A DNA stretch of 64,000 nucleotides from Anas platyrhynchos (Eukaryota; Chordata; Aves; Anseriformes; Anatidae): NCBI RefSeq assembly GCF_047663525.1, contig NC_092590.1, forward strand, positions 51,242,501 through 51,306,500, given 5' to 3'. The notes beneath the pieces were generated by a model. It searched no databases, was not told where the DNA came from, and saw only the letters and a program-made list of their open reading frames with translations. Below are positions 37,796-51,200 of this stretch, piece after piece. The translations under genes were made by a program, and so were the position numbers. Position 1 is the stretch's first letter. Every line of letters starts with the position of its first letter.

Positions 37796-37837
37796 CGTTC
37801 AGGACCTCCCAGCAGCCGCCCCCCCCCCGCCCCGTAC

Positions 37838-37930
37838 CGTTAGGGCCGTGCCGTGCCGGGGCAGCTCCCGGTTTGAAAATGGCGCGCGGAGCACCCGCCG
37901 CTTCCGCCCCGTCACCATGGCAACGCGGCA
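37838..37930 (-). other. CEP135: CEP135 exon 1, non-coding (approximate)
   Basis: A donor TAACG|GTACGG at 37,837/37,836 would end a short first exon in the CpG island. The 5' end given is a guess placed in the X-box/GC-box region. No other donor is better placed, but this one is only moderate. Confidence 0.4.
37911..37924 (-). promoter_or_regulatory. CEP135: RFX X-box
   Basis: Minus-strand GTTGCCATGGTGAC, a 14-bp imperfect palindrome fitting the RFX-factor X-box consensus GTNRCC-N(0-3)-RGYAAC on either strand. RFX2/RFX3 control many cilia and centriole genes, which suits CEP135. Function is inferred. Confidence 0.7.
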
Positions 37931-38139
37931 CGCGCCCCCGCCCCCGCCCCCCGCCCCGCCAACCGCCGCCCGCCCCGCCCCTTCTCGCGAGAGCGGCAGA
38001 TCTCGCGCTGTGAGGGGACGGCGCCCTGCCCTCAGGGGCTGGCCCGCCCTGCCCCTGCTACCTCAGCACCCGCAGCCGTAACAATAGGAATCGCTCCCCG
38101 TTTTGTTCCCGTTTTAAAACAACACACCACATAAATAAA

Positions 38140-38627
38140 GCGTGTGATGAACACGGTTTAATCGAGAGTTATAGCCACGACCACGTTATATCTCAGAACA
38201 CGAATACCTTCTGTAGTAAGGGAGGGAAAATGATGTGGTAGTCTTTAACGCCAACATAACTCCCAAGATGCAAAACATTAGTGAAGACAGTAGTACCCCT
38301 TCTGTGTACTACGAAGGTAGTGCTTGGTGCTTTCAGAAAAAAAACAGCTTATAAATAACAATATCTTAACATTACTGGAAGGGAAAAACTATCCGAAGTG
38401 TTTCACAGAATTAATGCTTTCAAACAGTACTTCAACATAGTTGATGAGCAACAAATTACCAAAGGTTTCATTTTGCCCTGAAAGACAGTTGAAGCAGGAG
38501 AGAGACTCGACGTATATGACAATTAGCTATGCATACATATGGAAATCGACCTTTTAAAAACAAACAGCACTTATAGTGTTTGATTCCCGTATAACACAGG
38601 CACGAACTTTGCTAGCTTCTTTTTCAC
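38140..38627 (-). other. EXOC1: EXOC1 3' untranslated region
   Basis: From the TAA stop to the inferred cleavage point. It contains no canonical AATAAA; the only plausible signal is the ATTAAA near its end. Confidence 0.65.
38157..38162 (-). terminator. EXOC1: EXOC1 polyadenylation signal ATTAAA
   Basis: Minus-strand ATTAAA about 465 nt after the stop, followed within 15-45 nt by a GT-rich downstream element (TATGTGGTGTGTTGTTTT). It lies only about 65 bp from the GC-rich CEP135 promoter. Confidence 0.65.
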
Positions 38628-38780
38628 TTAATGAGACTGTGCAATACTGGAGCAGTAGTCTAAAATATCCTGTATAGTGAATTCCATAGTGATTCCTGAT
38701 CCAGGATAGCAGCGAGCTATCAGCCCTTCAAAGTGCTTGTACTGTCGTATAAACTCATCTTGCATCGAATGCCACACAAC
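38628..38780 (-). CDS. EXOC1: EXOC1 exon 20 (terminal, residues 853-902)
   Basis: Encodes [20 protein letters not shown] through [20 protein letters not shown] to IAQSH and TAA, essentially identical to human. Its acceptor GGCAG is preceded by an uninterrupted run of 27 T on the minus strand. Confidence 0.97.
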   Translation of the reverse strand, partial: VVWHSMQDEFIRQYKHFEGLIARCYPGSGITMEFTIQDILDYCSSIAQSH

Positions 38781-38786
38781 CTGCCA

Positions 38787-38817
<31 letters not shown>

Positions 38818-41800
38818 CTTTAGGAAATGTCAACTGGCACAATAAGCTAAATGCGAACTACCAGACACAGGCTCATTAATTTATTCTTGGTTGAGGTGTC
38901 GAACTAAAGCTTGTCAAAAGCAAAGTTCTGTAAAGAGAGATGCTGCATTAAAAAATGGTTGAAGATTTTTACCCATTACGTTTCTTAAAAGTCTTTAATA
39001 TTTACATCACTACTACCAAATCCACAGAGCAAAGCAGAAAATAAAGACGAGAAGGTTTATTTATGCATTTAGAAGGAATACCTAAAATAGGTATTGTTTT
39101 TGTCTTTAAAGAGAACACTCCAAACTAGACTAGTGCTACTAATTGACATTCAGGCTTTAAAAAACTCTTAGTGTATGCTTAACTCTTAAACCTCCTTATC
39201 TTATAGTCCAGTGAGAAAGTTTACAGAATGTACTAAAAGTCCTCAATAATATACCATCAGAAAAGGTCTAACTAAAAGCATATTCTGCTATAGTGGACAA
39301 GCTAAGTTTCCTATCAGGTTAACAGTTCACTTAAATCTAGTTCTTTCTACTCCCAGTGCATTTTGCAGAATAGAGATCACTCAACTAATGGACAGCTAGG
39401 GGATCATAAAGGAACCTTCTTCCAGAACTCTCTCCCTACCAATCATAGTTCAAGTGAATTTAAAGCAGGATTATAAAGAAAATAAATCTCAGCACAAAAT
39501 TCACGTGTTTCCAGAATTTTGCTGAAACTAGGTGTGTCTCACACAAAAGAAAATAAAAGCCTTTCTATAAACAACAGAAGTTTTTAAGCTATGATTTAGT
39601 TTACCTGAAGTAAGTTTTCTTCTTCACAGAGATGTTTGTCTACCTTCTTGTAAAGATTATCCAATCCCTTCTTGACTTCCTTACCAGGATATTCCTTTAT
39701 GACTTTACGAAGCTCTTGTTTATTAAAAGCCAGTTGATAGCTTACTTCTTCTTCTCGTATACCTTGGGCCACACGAGCTTCAACACCTTCAAAGAAATGC
39801 TAAAAAAATAATAATAGTATTAATGATTATCATAGACCACAGCACATTTTTGGATGAAAATAACCAGATTTTTCATGGCAATGAATTACTGACTATACCT
39901 CAGTTGTGTCTTAAACAAATGGTTTTGGGAAAGGAAAAAAAAAAAAGTGAGAAGTAGGGTACTCTTGGCAGCCATGCTTGATTCTAAAATAGTAAATAGG
40001 GATTGTTATAGATGCAGTGACAAAAACACCAGAGACTGCAAACTAAACATGTAAGAGGAAGTTATGCTACTTCATATCATTTAAAACTATATAGCTAATC
40101 TCAAACATACGTACATTTAATTTCTCAAGAGGCTGTCCAAGTGAGTAGATGACGTAAGATTGAAGATGATCAGTGTACTTCTGTTTGGCTTCTTTCTTCT
40201 CAGCCTCAAGACAAGAAATTTTCAGCCGAGAAAGTGTTGCAAAAATATGATGGAAGTTTTCCATCATGACCACATCTCTGGGTGTTTTCTGGCTTTCATT
40301 AGCTACTTTCTCAACTGAAAGGAAGCAAAATACTTAAAATACCAAAAGAGCAACTGAATTCAGAAAAACTGATAACCATAATGTTGACAGAACAGGAATT
40401 TTGGATTTTATCACAAATATAACCATTTGTATGAATTATTACCATAGCAGTCACTAAATGAACAAATAGTTGAGTACCTTCAAAAGTAGTTGTCAGATAT
40501 GTACAGACCCTAAGGCTATATAATTAGTATGCAAAAAAAAAAAATCACTTCTCAAGAGACATAAAATAGGGGCTACATATGGTCATTTACATAACTGAAA
40601 AACTACCACCACGTTCTGTGGAGGCTTTCATTAAGCATGCTTTCGTTATCCTTTATAAATTTAATATGACAGAACTATAAAAAAAAATGTTAACTCCCCT
40701 CTTTGCTAAAGCAAAATTCTTCAATAACAACTCCAACACGTTTTTTTCCCTCTTCCTTTCTTTCTTCATCTACTTCTCACTTTATTTTTTTGCTTACTAG
40801 TTTTGTGGTCAGAATTACTGTTGCTTTCCAAACTTGGCTTGCATTTCTCTTAACCCCCACCCTGGCCTTTCTTTTTTTTTTTTAAATAATTAAATAAACA
40901 AGATCCCACCCAGACTTATCTCCTTATTTAAGCTACAATGGGGCAGAAGAGACAGGAAACCACTTCAGACTGGGCATGTAGAGTAGCTGGGCGTGTAGCA
41001 CTGCTTCTCTCTCCTCCCAGAACCCTTAACCACTTCCCCCATCACAACCAAGTTACTCCGCAAATAGGCACAAAGGGAAATACCTAGCTTGCTTTTAAAG
41101 CGTACATTATATCAAAAGGTTTACACTGTTCTCCTACTGATAATAGAGATAACCAAAATGTCAGCACAATGTTGGTCACATGGTTTGCAATAAAGGCTCT
41201 TAAAATAAATTATTGGTTAATTGGAGCAATATATATAAGAAAAAAAATAATCATTTTAGTAAGTATGACCACCTCAGAACACCTACCGCTGACAAAAACA
41301 GCTCTAATAAGTTTTATGTAGGCTTTATCTAGATCTCCTCGTCGTTCTGCATTTTTGAAAATTGATTCAGCAAGGGCTGCAAACTCTTCAAACTCAGCAA
41401 CAAATGGAAGGATCCCAACTTTGCTTTTCTTTGAGATTTTTACTTCATCCATCTGTTTCATTTGATTACTCTTAAAATTTAAAACAAAAAAGAAAAACAG
41501 ATGTTAGTCTCTAGCATATAATTCCAGACCCTGTAACAACTAGTAAAAGAACAAAAAATTGCAGGCACTGAAAAAGTTAACGTGTATTCAAACAGGGAAA
41601 TCATTATCTTTTAATCTGAGTTTTGCTCCCTTCTTATCCTCATGAATTTGCTACAAGAAATAACTGAAGGAAAAAGGAAGATAGGCAAGTAAGGTCTTCC
41701 AGCTTTTATGTTCCTTTGCTTGCTTACTTAGTATTAAGAACAGATGACAACTTATCCACCAGAAGCAATTAGCAACTGATAGTTGGATTTTCATTCCACA

Positions 41801-42260
41801 ATCTAAAACAAGGAACTTTGCTTTTCAGAATCAACTGAGCAAACAATTCATTCTGCCACAGAAAGCTTCACTGATCTTCTACTGAAATTTTATTTCTGAG
41901 TATAATCCAGAAGAGTCAGTTTCAAAATATTTTAAGCATTAAGCTGATCGTGAATAACTTGTCTTGTTACGTTGGCCTTGAGTCAAATTACATTTATAAC
42001 AATTAAAAAAAAACTAGTTATACTAACAAACATTTTCACTAAACTTGCCAAATTTCATATAATGGTCATGTTGTATTAACAAAGGCAAATTTCCTTGGCA
42101 GTAGAAGCTGTCTCTCCTACTGCCAAAAAATTAGCCACTTTAACATTCAACAAAAAAGTGGTTTAGGTAAGATGAAGATAGCTGAATACATGGAAGAGAA
42201 GTCTATTTGGCAAATGATGCAGGTTTTGCTTTTCCCTTGTGAGCCTAAGTCCATGAGTTG

Positions 42261-42291
<31 letters not shown>

Positions 42292-45200
42292 TAAGAAAAA
42301 GAGAGCTGTATTTTACTTGACTGACTTCAGTAAGACTATAAGTTGAAAACAACTAAAACAGTCATCTAGCTCACAGGAGTAAGATCTTAATGAGTGGTCA
42401 TATTTCTTACAAATAGCTAATTATTCAAGAAAAGTGGAACGAAGAGGGGGGAAAAACACAACCACCAATTACTTTTTTTTTAAGGCCAATATACTGGCAA
42501 TGAATTTACTCATTTTCACTTCAAAATTATAGCAAAAAGTCTAACTATAAAAATGCAAAATCAAACACGATGGAAGTGGGCTTCCTATAATATTATAGTT
42601 AGCTTAAATCAGAATAACTAAAGAACTTACAATGCACTTATCAAAGTTCCTTTTGACAGTCACCAAAACATTTCCAAGTGTTGTGCTGAGAAAGGAAGCT
42701 GGGTCCACATTTTGTGCTGTCCATACATGATGACTCATCTTAACTAACATATAAAGGGAATTAAAGCTATCAATCTTGTCCCCCAGTGCTATAAGATTAT
42801 TCAGCTCAGGCTCAATACAACGAAATATTTTTGTCATCATTTGCCGGATCATGTCCTTCCTAGTAAAAATGCACAAGAGAAGTATTACTCTGACAGTTTA
42901 CTGGACTATTTTACATGTTCTTTGATACATATTTTTAGGATAAATTTTTTGGATCCAAGTCCAATTTTCACCCAACAAGTCTCATGATTTTCAGAATGCT
43001 GCTAAGTGACGAATAAAATGCCAATGCCTCATGGTCAAAAAAACAACAAACAAAACAACAGCAGTCACAGGTATGAGATATTCCAACAAAATATTTCATG
43101 TGTAGAATCTGGCACACACTTAAATTCAGAATTTTGCTAAGCATAGTTTGAAAAGCTGATTTTACATATTATAAAATCCAGTTTCACTTTGAAATTACAC
43201 ATCTGTATTCTACTGTAGACAGATACATGAATTATATATTGAAAATTTTTAATATTTGCTGACACATTAAGTGTCTAGTTACAAATTCAGAGTTTGCTAT
43301 TCATTTTCACTAGAAGACAAAAAAAGTTTACTATAGAGAAAAAAGTTTAATACTCCAAAGAAGTTCTTAAGCCTACATGTGAACTAAGAATAAACAACAT
43401 TTGCACATACTCAGATGATATTGTTTGTGGAACACCAGAAGGGTATGAACGAGATAGATTTCCTCCATCCATTTCCTCTGCTTCATTCTGTAAGAACAAA
43501 AGGTGTATATACAGGAAGCTGAAAGTTTATCTCAAATTCCAAATTTAACTGATAAGCATGTCTGACAAAAACAGTATAATCATCAGATTTAATTATTTTT
43601 TTTTTCAAAGCAAGTACAATGGCTTGCTGTGTTCTGGTAGAAGATCTCTAGTCATGTTTCTCAATGCTATATACAATTACTTCCCATGGCCTTCCTATGT
43701 AATATCATGAAACAGCGTGCTTAGTGTGAGTTTAAGAGAAAACAATGCAATGGCAAAAGAAACAGTTTTGGTTCTTTCTTCTTTTTCAATAGATTTTGTA
43801 TCGGTCAGCCATAAAACAAAGATTCTGCCAGCTGATAGAGAAAAACAAATTACTGATCACCCAGATCACACGATTGCCAGATAAATTCCAAAGTTATATT
43901 TTAAACAGGCCTCACAAGGCTTGTTCAGCATTTAAGTTCTGTCACTGAAGGAAGAGAGTCATACCGTTGTTGATCCTGAGATGCCTTGATGTTGCTGTAG
44001 TTTGAAAAATTTACTAATGAAGTCCTGTTCAGCCAGACACAGGGGCTCCAGTTCACTTAGAACTTGCTCGAAAATCTAAAGACAGACAAATAATTTAATC
44101 AACACATTGAATATTCTGAACAGCTAAAAATACTCATTTTAATTGTTTATTGCCTAGGATTTCATTGTCCATCTTCAGTAAGGTTTAGAAGGTTGATTTC
44201 TGCTTACTAGAAATGCAAACAGCTCAGTTTTTAATCTTCAGAAGTGTAACCTGCATCTTCAACAACATTTTCTTTTTTCAACAACATCCATTTCTTTCTT
44301 ATACAGGCATATGGTATTTCCTCCCAGAAAACAGACAAACAAAAAGACCGAGGATTTGAAGAGAGTATAATACAAATACTTGTTTCCATCAAAAGAATTA
44401 ATGGAGAGCATGAGAATTATTTCTTAATCTCTCATTCATAGGAAGAACCGTTCCTTTCCCCCTTACTCCAAAAATATGTACTTTTTTTATACTTGAGAAT
44501 GATATGCAAGACAGCTCTAATCCAAAAGTAAGTAGGATTCCTAAGCAACATTTTTGTCTTACCTTATCAAATTTTGTTCTGTCAGCCACATCAAGATCAG
44601 AGGCAGACATGTTTCCCATATCCAACAGTGAGGATGACTGAGACCTACGATTTCCTGAACTCTGAACAGAGAGTTTATTTAGGCTAGAAGTAGACCCAGT
44701 CAATTTTCCAGAGCTTCCATGAAGACCTGTTAAATAAAGAAATTATGAAAGAGGGATGCAAAGGTAGAATAAAATACTCAAGAACAGGTTCATTACAGAA
44801 TGTAGGGCCACTAGCAACTTTTGATCTTGTGCATTTAAAAAAATAAATCACTTTTAATCTAAGCTGAAAATGCTTCTGCTATGGACCGATCTTTTCCTCA
44901 TTAAAAAGTAACTGAAGTACTTCACGTTTCAGAGTTGAGTACAATGCAGATATATAAGTATTGTAAAATTATGAAAACACATTGTAACAATTGTACATTG
45001 TACAATTTTACACATTGTAAAATTATGAAAAGGGTATAAAAGGCACAAAACTGTCAAACAAAGCAACACTAGGATAAATACTGTCCATGAAAGCAAAGAT
45101 CAGCTATGATCTTTGTGAATACAAGCTTTGGGCAAAGGCCACCATAAGAAGTAGAATTAATCCAAAAGAGGGGAATAATAAAAAGTTTTATAGACACCAT

Positions 45201-48200
45201 CCATATTGAACTTGGTCTTTCTATTGTTAATGTCCTTTTGGCTACATAGCTATATTTTGCCTGATCTACAATCCCAGGTGAACTTTGCTGCTACCCCCAT
45301 CCCTTTGATCATAACTAACATTCAGACATTTCTTCCTGATATTCTGTGGCCTTCACATAGGTGAGGTGCATTTTTATTTCGTGTTTGACATTTTCAGACA
45401 TGTTGAAACAGGATGGAGAAAGTCAGTAATCAAAAAAAAAAAAAAAGCATCAGAAGAAGTCATCTATAGTTGACCCACATGTAAACTTCTCACATCTCAA
45501 CCATAAAGGCACTTGAAAGCAATCCTGCACATTTAAATTAATTGCTATATTGGTATCGTGACGTAACTGCCCAGGTCTAAGGGCACAAACAAGACAAAGT
45601 CTATTTATCTAATAAAAGCTGTTATCTCAACCTTCTGGAAGAGCTGGAAAACTAAGACAAGCAAGATCTCAGGCACAAACTTCTTTTGGATCAACTGCTA
45701 GCACGGGAAAACAGATGTTTGCCTTTACCTGCAGAACTTCAACTTCTATGTTGGGCAATTTTTGCTGTACTTCACTTTGCCTTGCAAAAACAATAATTCT
45801 GCTAATGCTTATTTCATTCTGAACAAAATGCTTTCATGTTAGGTCCATTTTCCATGATGCAGTGCTACAACTTCACATTGACACACATGCATTGACAATA
45901 TCAACTAATGCAACTAGTTATACTCACTCTCAGTTTCCTGTTTGACAGCACTTTCTTTTCGAGGCAGTGTAGCTGGGATGGATTAGGTTGCAAGCATCAA
46001 AGACAAAGACAAGTTAAAATGCAGTTTGCACAAACCATGCACAAGATGCAAGTTAAGCTCTAACTGGAAAGAAACATGCAGAGAACTATAAGCAGCAAGT
46101 AACTACATTGCAAACACATTTAGTTGGAGAGGTACTATTCTAGAAATTGAGAATCTAAGCTACATGGAAAACAGAGTAAGTTCTTAGATATTAAACTTCA
46201 CTTTTTCCTATATGGTGTGTTTAAAGAACGTTTTTAGTAACGCGTATTTAAGTTCTCACAAATTGAGAAGTCCATTAAATTAGGGGTTTATTTATAAGAG
46301 TTAATATTGCAAAGGACTCAATTTCCAAGACCAATCATATCAATACTATTTATGAAGAAATTTAAATGCATTTATGTAGCTTTGTACTGAGTCAGAGATA
46401 TATTCCACCTCTTAAATTTAAGAAAAAAAAACTGATCAAAAAAAAAAAAAATTCATCAAAGACTGATGACTGAGAATTTGGAGAGGATGAAAACAATGAA
46501 TTTGTAATAAAAAAAAACAAAACCTACAAGGCTCCTTTTTTTTTTTTTTTTTTTTCTTGGTTTGTGCAGAATAAACCAATTTCTACAAGTGGACTTCAAT
46601 GTGAAATTTTGAATAAATGCGCATGGTAAAGTTTCCTTACATTTGTGGTACATAAAGAATACCTAACCAGTAAAAGGCATTCGCATACATACATTAAAAG
46701 CAGTATGTGGTATTAAGAAGATTTTGATGAGGATGGATGCTACAAGCCCCCCAGAATGGAGCAGGCAAGCAGAACCTACTGTAATAGAATGAGTAAATAC
46801 TTCTAAATGCCACAAACACGTCTTAAATACCAGATGCAAGTAGCCACCACCACTGACAATTCTAATGTCAAAATCCAATTTAATTCCAGCCTAGTTTTTA
46901 AAATCTTGGGTTTTGTGCAATTTTGGAATAAGGAGGTTTATGGCAGATACGTTAAGTATATGCACCTGCCATGCATTTGTCCCACTTCTTCATAGTCCTC
47001 AATTTCCAAATGCATGGGACTGTATTATAAAAGGCAGAGAACCTACAGCCAAAGATCAGACAATCAGAAGCATCAGAGTGGCCTTTGAGAAGCCTCGTCG
47101 TATAGACATACGACAGCAGTAGCACTCTTTCCCAAACTTGATTTTATGGTATTTAAGTATCAAAGTCTTGGCTTCAAAAGAAAAAAAAAAGACTACTGAA
47201 GACAAGTGTGAATGCGATTATTTTTTTGCCATAAAAATGCAGACAAAGAACCTTGCACTAGCATAGAATGCCAGAATTCTCCCAGCATCCCCGCTGCGTT
47301 TGAGGCATTCCTATAGCAGTGCTATTCCCAAAGCACAAAAAAAGGCAAGAACAAACACCAACACAGCTCGGAAACAGGTCATCCTCAGCGTCTGAGTACA
47401 ACTGGAGCATTATGCACCTACACTGTTTCTTAAATAAGTTTACTATTAAGAAGTAATGTATTTTGAATTAGTGCAACCAGTAGCATTACAATCACTACCT
47501 TCAACATAGAAGCCTTTGAAATTACATATTGTTATAAACTGTTACAAAACACACACAACTTGATATTAAAATAAAGTGAAATCATATAACAGATTTTTAA
47601 ACATACATAATTTACTTTCCCTGCTTCATAAATGGTACTAACAAGAACATGATTAGGACTAAGGAGCGAAGCTTTCTTGATCTAATTCACTGTCAAATTT
47701 TCTGGCGGCCTCATGACATGGCCACTGATAACCATTACTTAATGGCCTAATTACCATTCATATTATGAATTCTGGGAGTAGCCTCACTTCTTCCAGTCTT
47801 GGCTATGTAATTGGTGCCTACCACTTTGTAGAAGACTGCACACCTGGGGTCAAGTTTTGTACGTAAACCAGTCACCAGCAAAACTCAAACATAGTATGAC
47901 TGAGAACTACAACAAAAATCAAATGAACAGAAGTGGTCAGAAATTCTTTGCTATTTTCCTCCTAGACTATGCTGTGCAAACATTCTTGGAGCTCACAGAA
48001 ACACACAACAGAAGCCTTCTGGAAGTGCAGCAATTACACTGGTTAATTGGAGGAGTTCTTTCTCCAAAATGCAACGTCACAACGCTTACAGATATCAGGA
48101 ATATAATTGCTACAAAAAACTGTCTCATTGCAAACACAGATCACAAATGAATTGCCAGGATATAATGTTTTAAAAGTCAGTTTATATTAGGATAAAATAT

Positions 48201-51200
48201 TTTGTTCTTCCAGTAAGATAGCTTTTTGAGATTTAGGAATTTAACTGTTCTGACAATGACACACTACAGCACCACTTGCTCTCCATGTCCAACAGCTTGA
48301 ACAGACTAATCCTTCCTTTAATGAAAGTCTCACCTCTCTCCTGCTTCCTTACTCTCATTCCCTTTTTCTGCTCTCCACCATGAACAGAACCCAAAACAGG
48401 TATGACAGAACATACAAGTTCAAGCTGCACCTCACTTAGAATTTAGAATTTGGAATTTAGAACTTGGAAATTGGTAAACTATGACAAATATCCTAAACAT
48501 TTTGAAACAGTGCACCTGAAAATATAGAATACCCAAAATATAAATATTTCTATATTACTGTTACTTTCTAACTATTCAGGGTATTTATTTATTTAAAAGC
48601 TTTACTTCTGTACTCATACTAAACATTTTACTCCTATCAGGAATACCAACTCCCTTAAATGGGAAGGCCTACAAGTTAACCAACCATATATAGTCTCAGA
48701 CTACAAAGCAAATCTCAAGTTTCCTCATATAGACCTGGCATTACAAGTAGCTTCATCAAAATCCAGTTGAATTTCACTGTATTTCAGTTGTGCTACTTTG
48801 GCCTTGGGGAAATCAGAAGTCTTGCCAATCATATTTTTACCCAATTTTCACCTTGCCAAAAGCAAACGTCTTTAGACCATTAAAAAACTGACGTAGGTGT
48901 TATGATGAGTGCTTTTTAGACAAATAATAAAATTCAAAGAAAGACAGATGCCTCCTGGAAGCTTACCAAACTTTTTTCCTTCTTTGGTTGTGCCTGTCAT
49001 CTTGATCTTGGCAACTTCAAAGAAATCTTTTATTTCCCTTTCATATAGTCGCGATAAATAATCCATGTAATTCTTAAATTAAAAATGTAAAGTTAGTTAA
49101 CAGGTACACACACTGACTTATTTTGATTACAGTTAAATAGATCTTAGAAACAGCATGTAAATAAGTAAAAATGAACTGTCTGAAACGACTGTATTTGTAT
49201 ATATGTATGCAACATGCATAAAAATGTATTCATGATGTTTGAGTAGCTTTAATTCATTTTCTTAGTGGATCCATTGAGCACCACACATCACTACTCCTCC
49301 TCCATAAAGGAAACATTTACAATGTGATACATACAAATAGGATTACAGGTGACAGCATTATGGAATTTAATTCAAGATTAGAATGGAAGGAATTCAGCAC
49401 TGTTATTCACAGTCTCACCTCTTCCTGAATATGGTGTCCTTAATTACACCTTCAGCAGGAAAACAAAATGCCTGGAAACTATGGGATGCAGAAGCTTACT
49501 TGTGTGCTTACTACAGGATTCAATGAATCCCAAATTAATTTGTCTGCAACACTGCCAAAAATAAGCTTGAATTTTAAGATGACAATTGGCACAATGACTG
49601 AAAGAAGTCTGAAAATTATCACTTGCTTAGATTTTTAGTACAAAGGTTATAATTTTTTATTCATGGGCAAAAATCACCCAAGATTTTTCTTCCCTTGTCT
49701 ACCTCAGAATTTTGTTACTTAGCACACACACTAAAAAAAATAAATTATTGAAGACCACCTCCAAGGTGTCAGCCATTTAACATTTGCAAAAGAACAAGCA
49801 TTAAAAAGCCATTTTAGGACTCTAATTTAAAATCTTCCATGATTGAGATTTAGGAATGGTAGTACTTCAATAAAAGATTTGTTCTGTTATGGAACAACTG
49901 TCCCAACTTCTATTCAAACACTTTCTTCCACTTCATGTCAGTTTTAAGCAAGATAGTTAATTACGCATATACAAAGCCAAAATGTTTCTATTTGATCTGC
50001 TTTACAAGAGACCTCTGAAGTTCGATAGTCAAGTGAAACGAAGAAAATGAGGTCTGAAATGAAGAGATTGAAGTCTGCTGAAATAAAAACATCATAAAGG
50101 TAAACAAGCACATCAACATGAAAGTAACTTAATTTTTAATACTAGATTGTAAAATGGTAAACTTGTTTCAAGTAAAGGTTAATATGACATTAATATATTA
50201 ACCTTCACTTCACGTGATACTTCAGAACAGAGACACAGATAGCATCTTGGAAAAAAAAAAGAAAAAAGACAGGACACAACAAAGACGAAAAGCGAAGTTT
50301 CCTATTCCAGAGAGATGATCAGTGAGTTAAATTTAATAAGGGAATATTAAAAGAATATGCACACAGATAGAAACAATTCTTTTGACTCTCAAAAATAGTC
50401 CATTATGTAAACTCTGTAGCATCATTTCAGCACTTCACGTACCTTTGTTAGCCCTTCATATTTTCCATAATCTGTGTTCTTAAGCCACTCCATGAGTTTT
50501 GCATATCGAAGTAAGTCTCTGTGAAATGGATGGTGATTGGGTAACGTCAATTCAACAGAGTGCTGGGCGAGAGTAGAACTCTGATCGTGGCCCTTGATAA
50601 GAAATAGTATGAAAATAAATCAGGAAACACTATAAAAACATAAAAGAAGTTTCCTCAAAAACTTGACCAAATGGACAAATTCAGACAAATAGAACAGCAT
50701 CAAAATATCTGCATAGAAAAAATGTCTACAGACCCAGACTGAAGAGATATTTAATATAACGCAAACATTGAGTTTGGCAGACAATGCACCCTTAGTAAGC
50801 TTGTTCATTGCAAGGCTCTTGCAGTTTACAGCATTGCCTTCAGGATGAGTCAGCTTGGCATTTTTTTTTGCACAAGAATGCAAGGTGAAGATTTAACGAC
50901 AAGTGTTCAACTGTTTTTGAAAAAAATCCAAGGTTATTACATGGTTTCTCTAAAAATTACAAAAAACCCATAGATACTTCTTTCTTCTTAGGCTCTTATT
51001 CCCATATACCATAAGATACTTCAAATTGATGAACAGGTGACCTGGGTGTTAATTATGAGCTTTATGCTCCTCTGAAAATCTGTAGAAGTCCAAACCACTT
51101 GAGCCATATTTTAAAAAGATGAGTTGGCACATATTCTATCACTTGCTCTCCTGCACTCACACACATACTTTCAGTAACCATACACTAGAGTTAAGCAATT

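Larger units (their letters stand above)
37800..38090 (-). promoter_or_regulatory. CEP135: CEP135 CpG-island promoter
   Basis: GC/CpG-rich block with repeated CCCCGCCC-type GC boxes, an RFX X-box (37,911-37,924), a GCGGAAG ETS-like core (minus strand, about 37,901) and TTTGAAAATGGCGCGC, which resembles a joined CHR/E2F site. It lies where the first exon must be, upstream of exon 2. The exact start site is not determinable. Confidence 0.8.

Noticed and set aside
37421-38081. 140-, 94- and 77-codon frames across the CR1/CpG junction
   Set aside because: CR1 antisense and promoter low-complexity sequence, not coding.
47857-48150. 97-codon plus-strand frame in an EXOC1 intron
   Set aside because: No recognisable domain, no flanking splice sites in phase and no neighbouring exon; probably chance.
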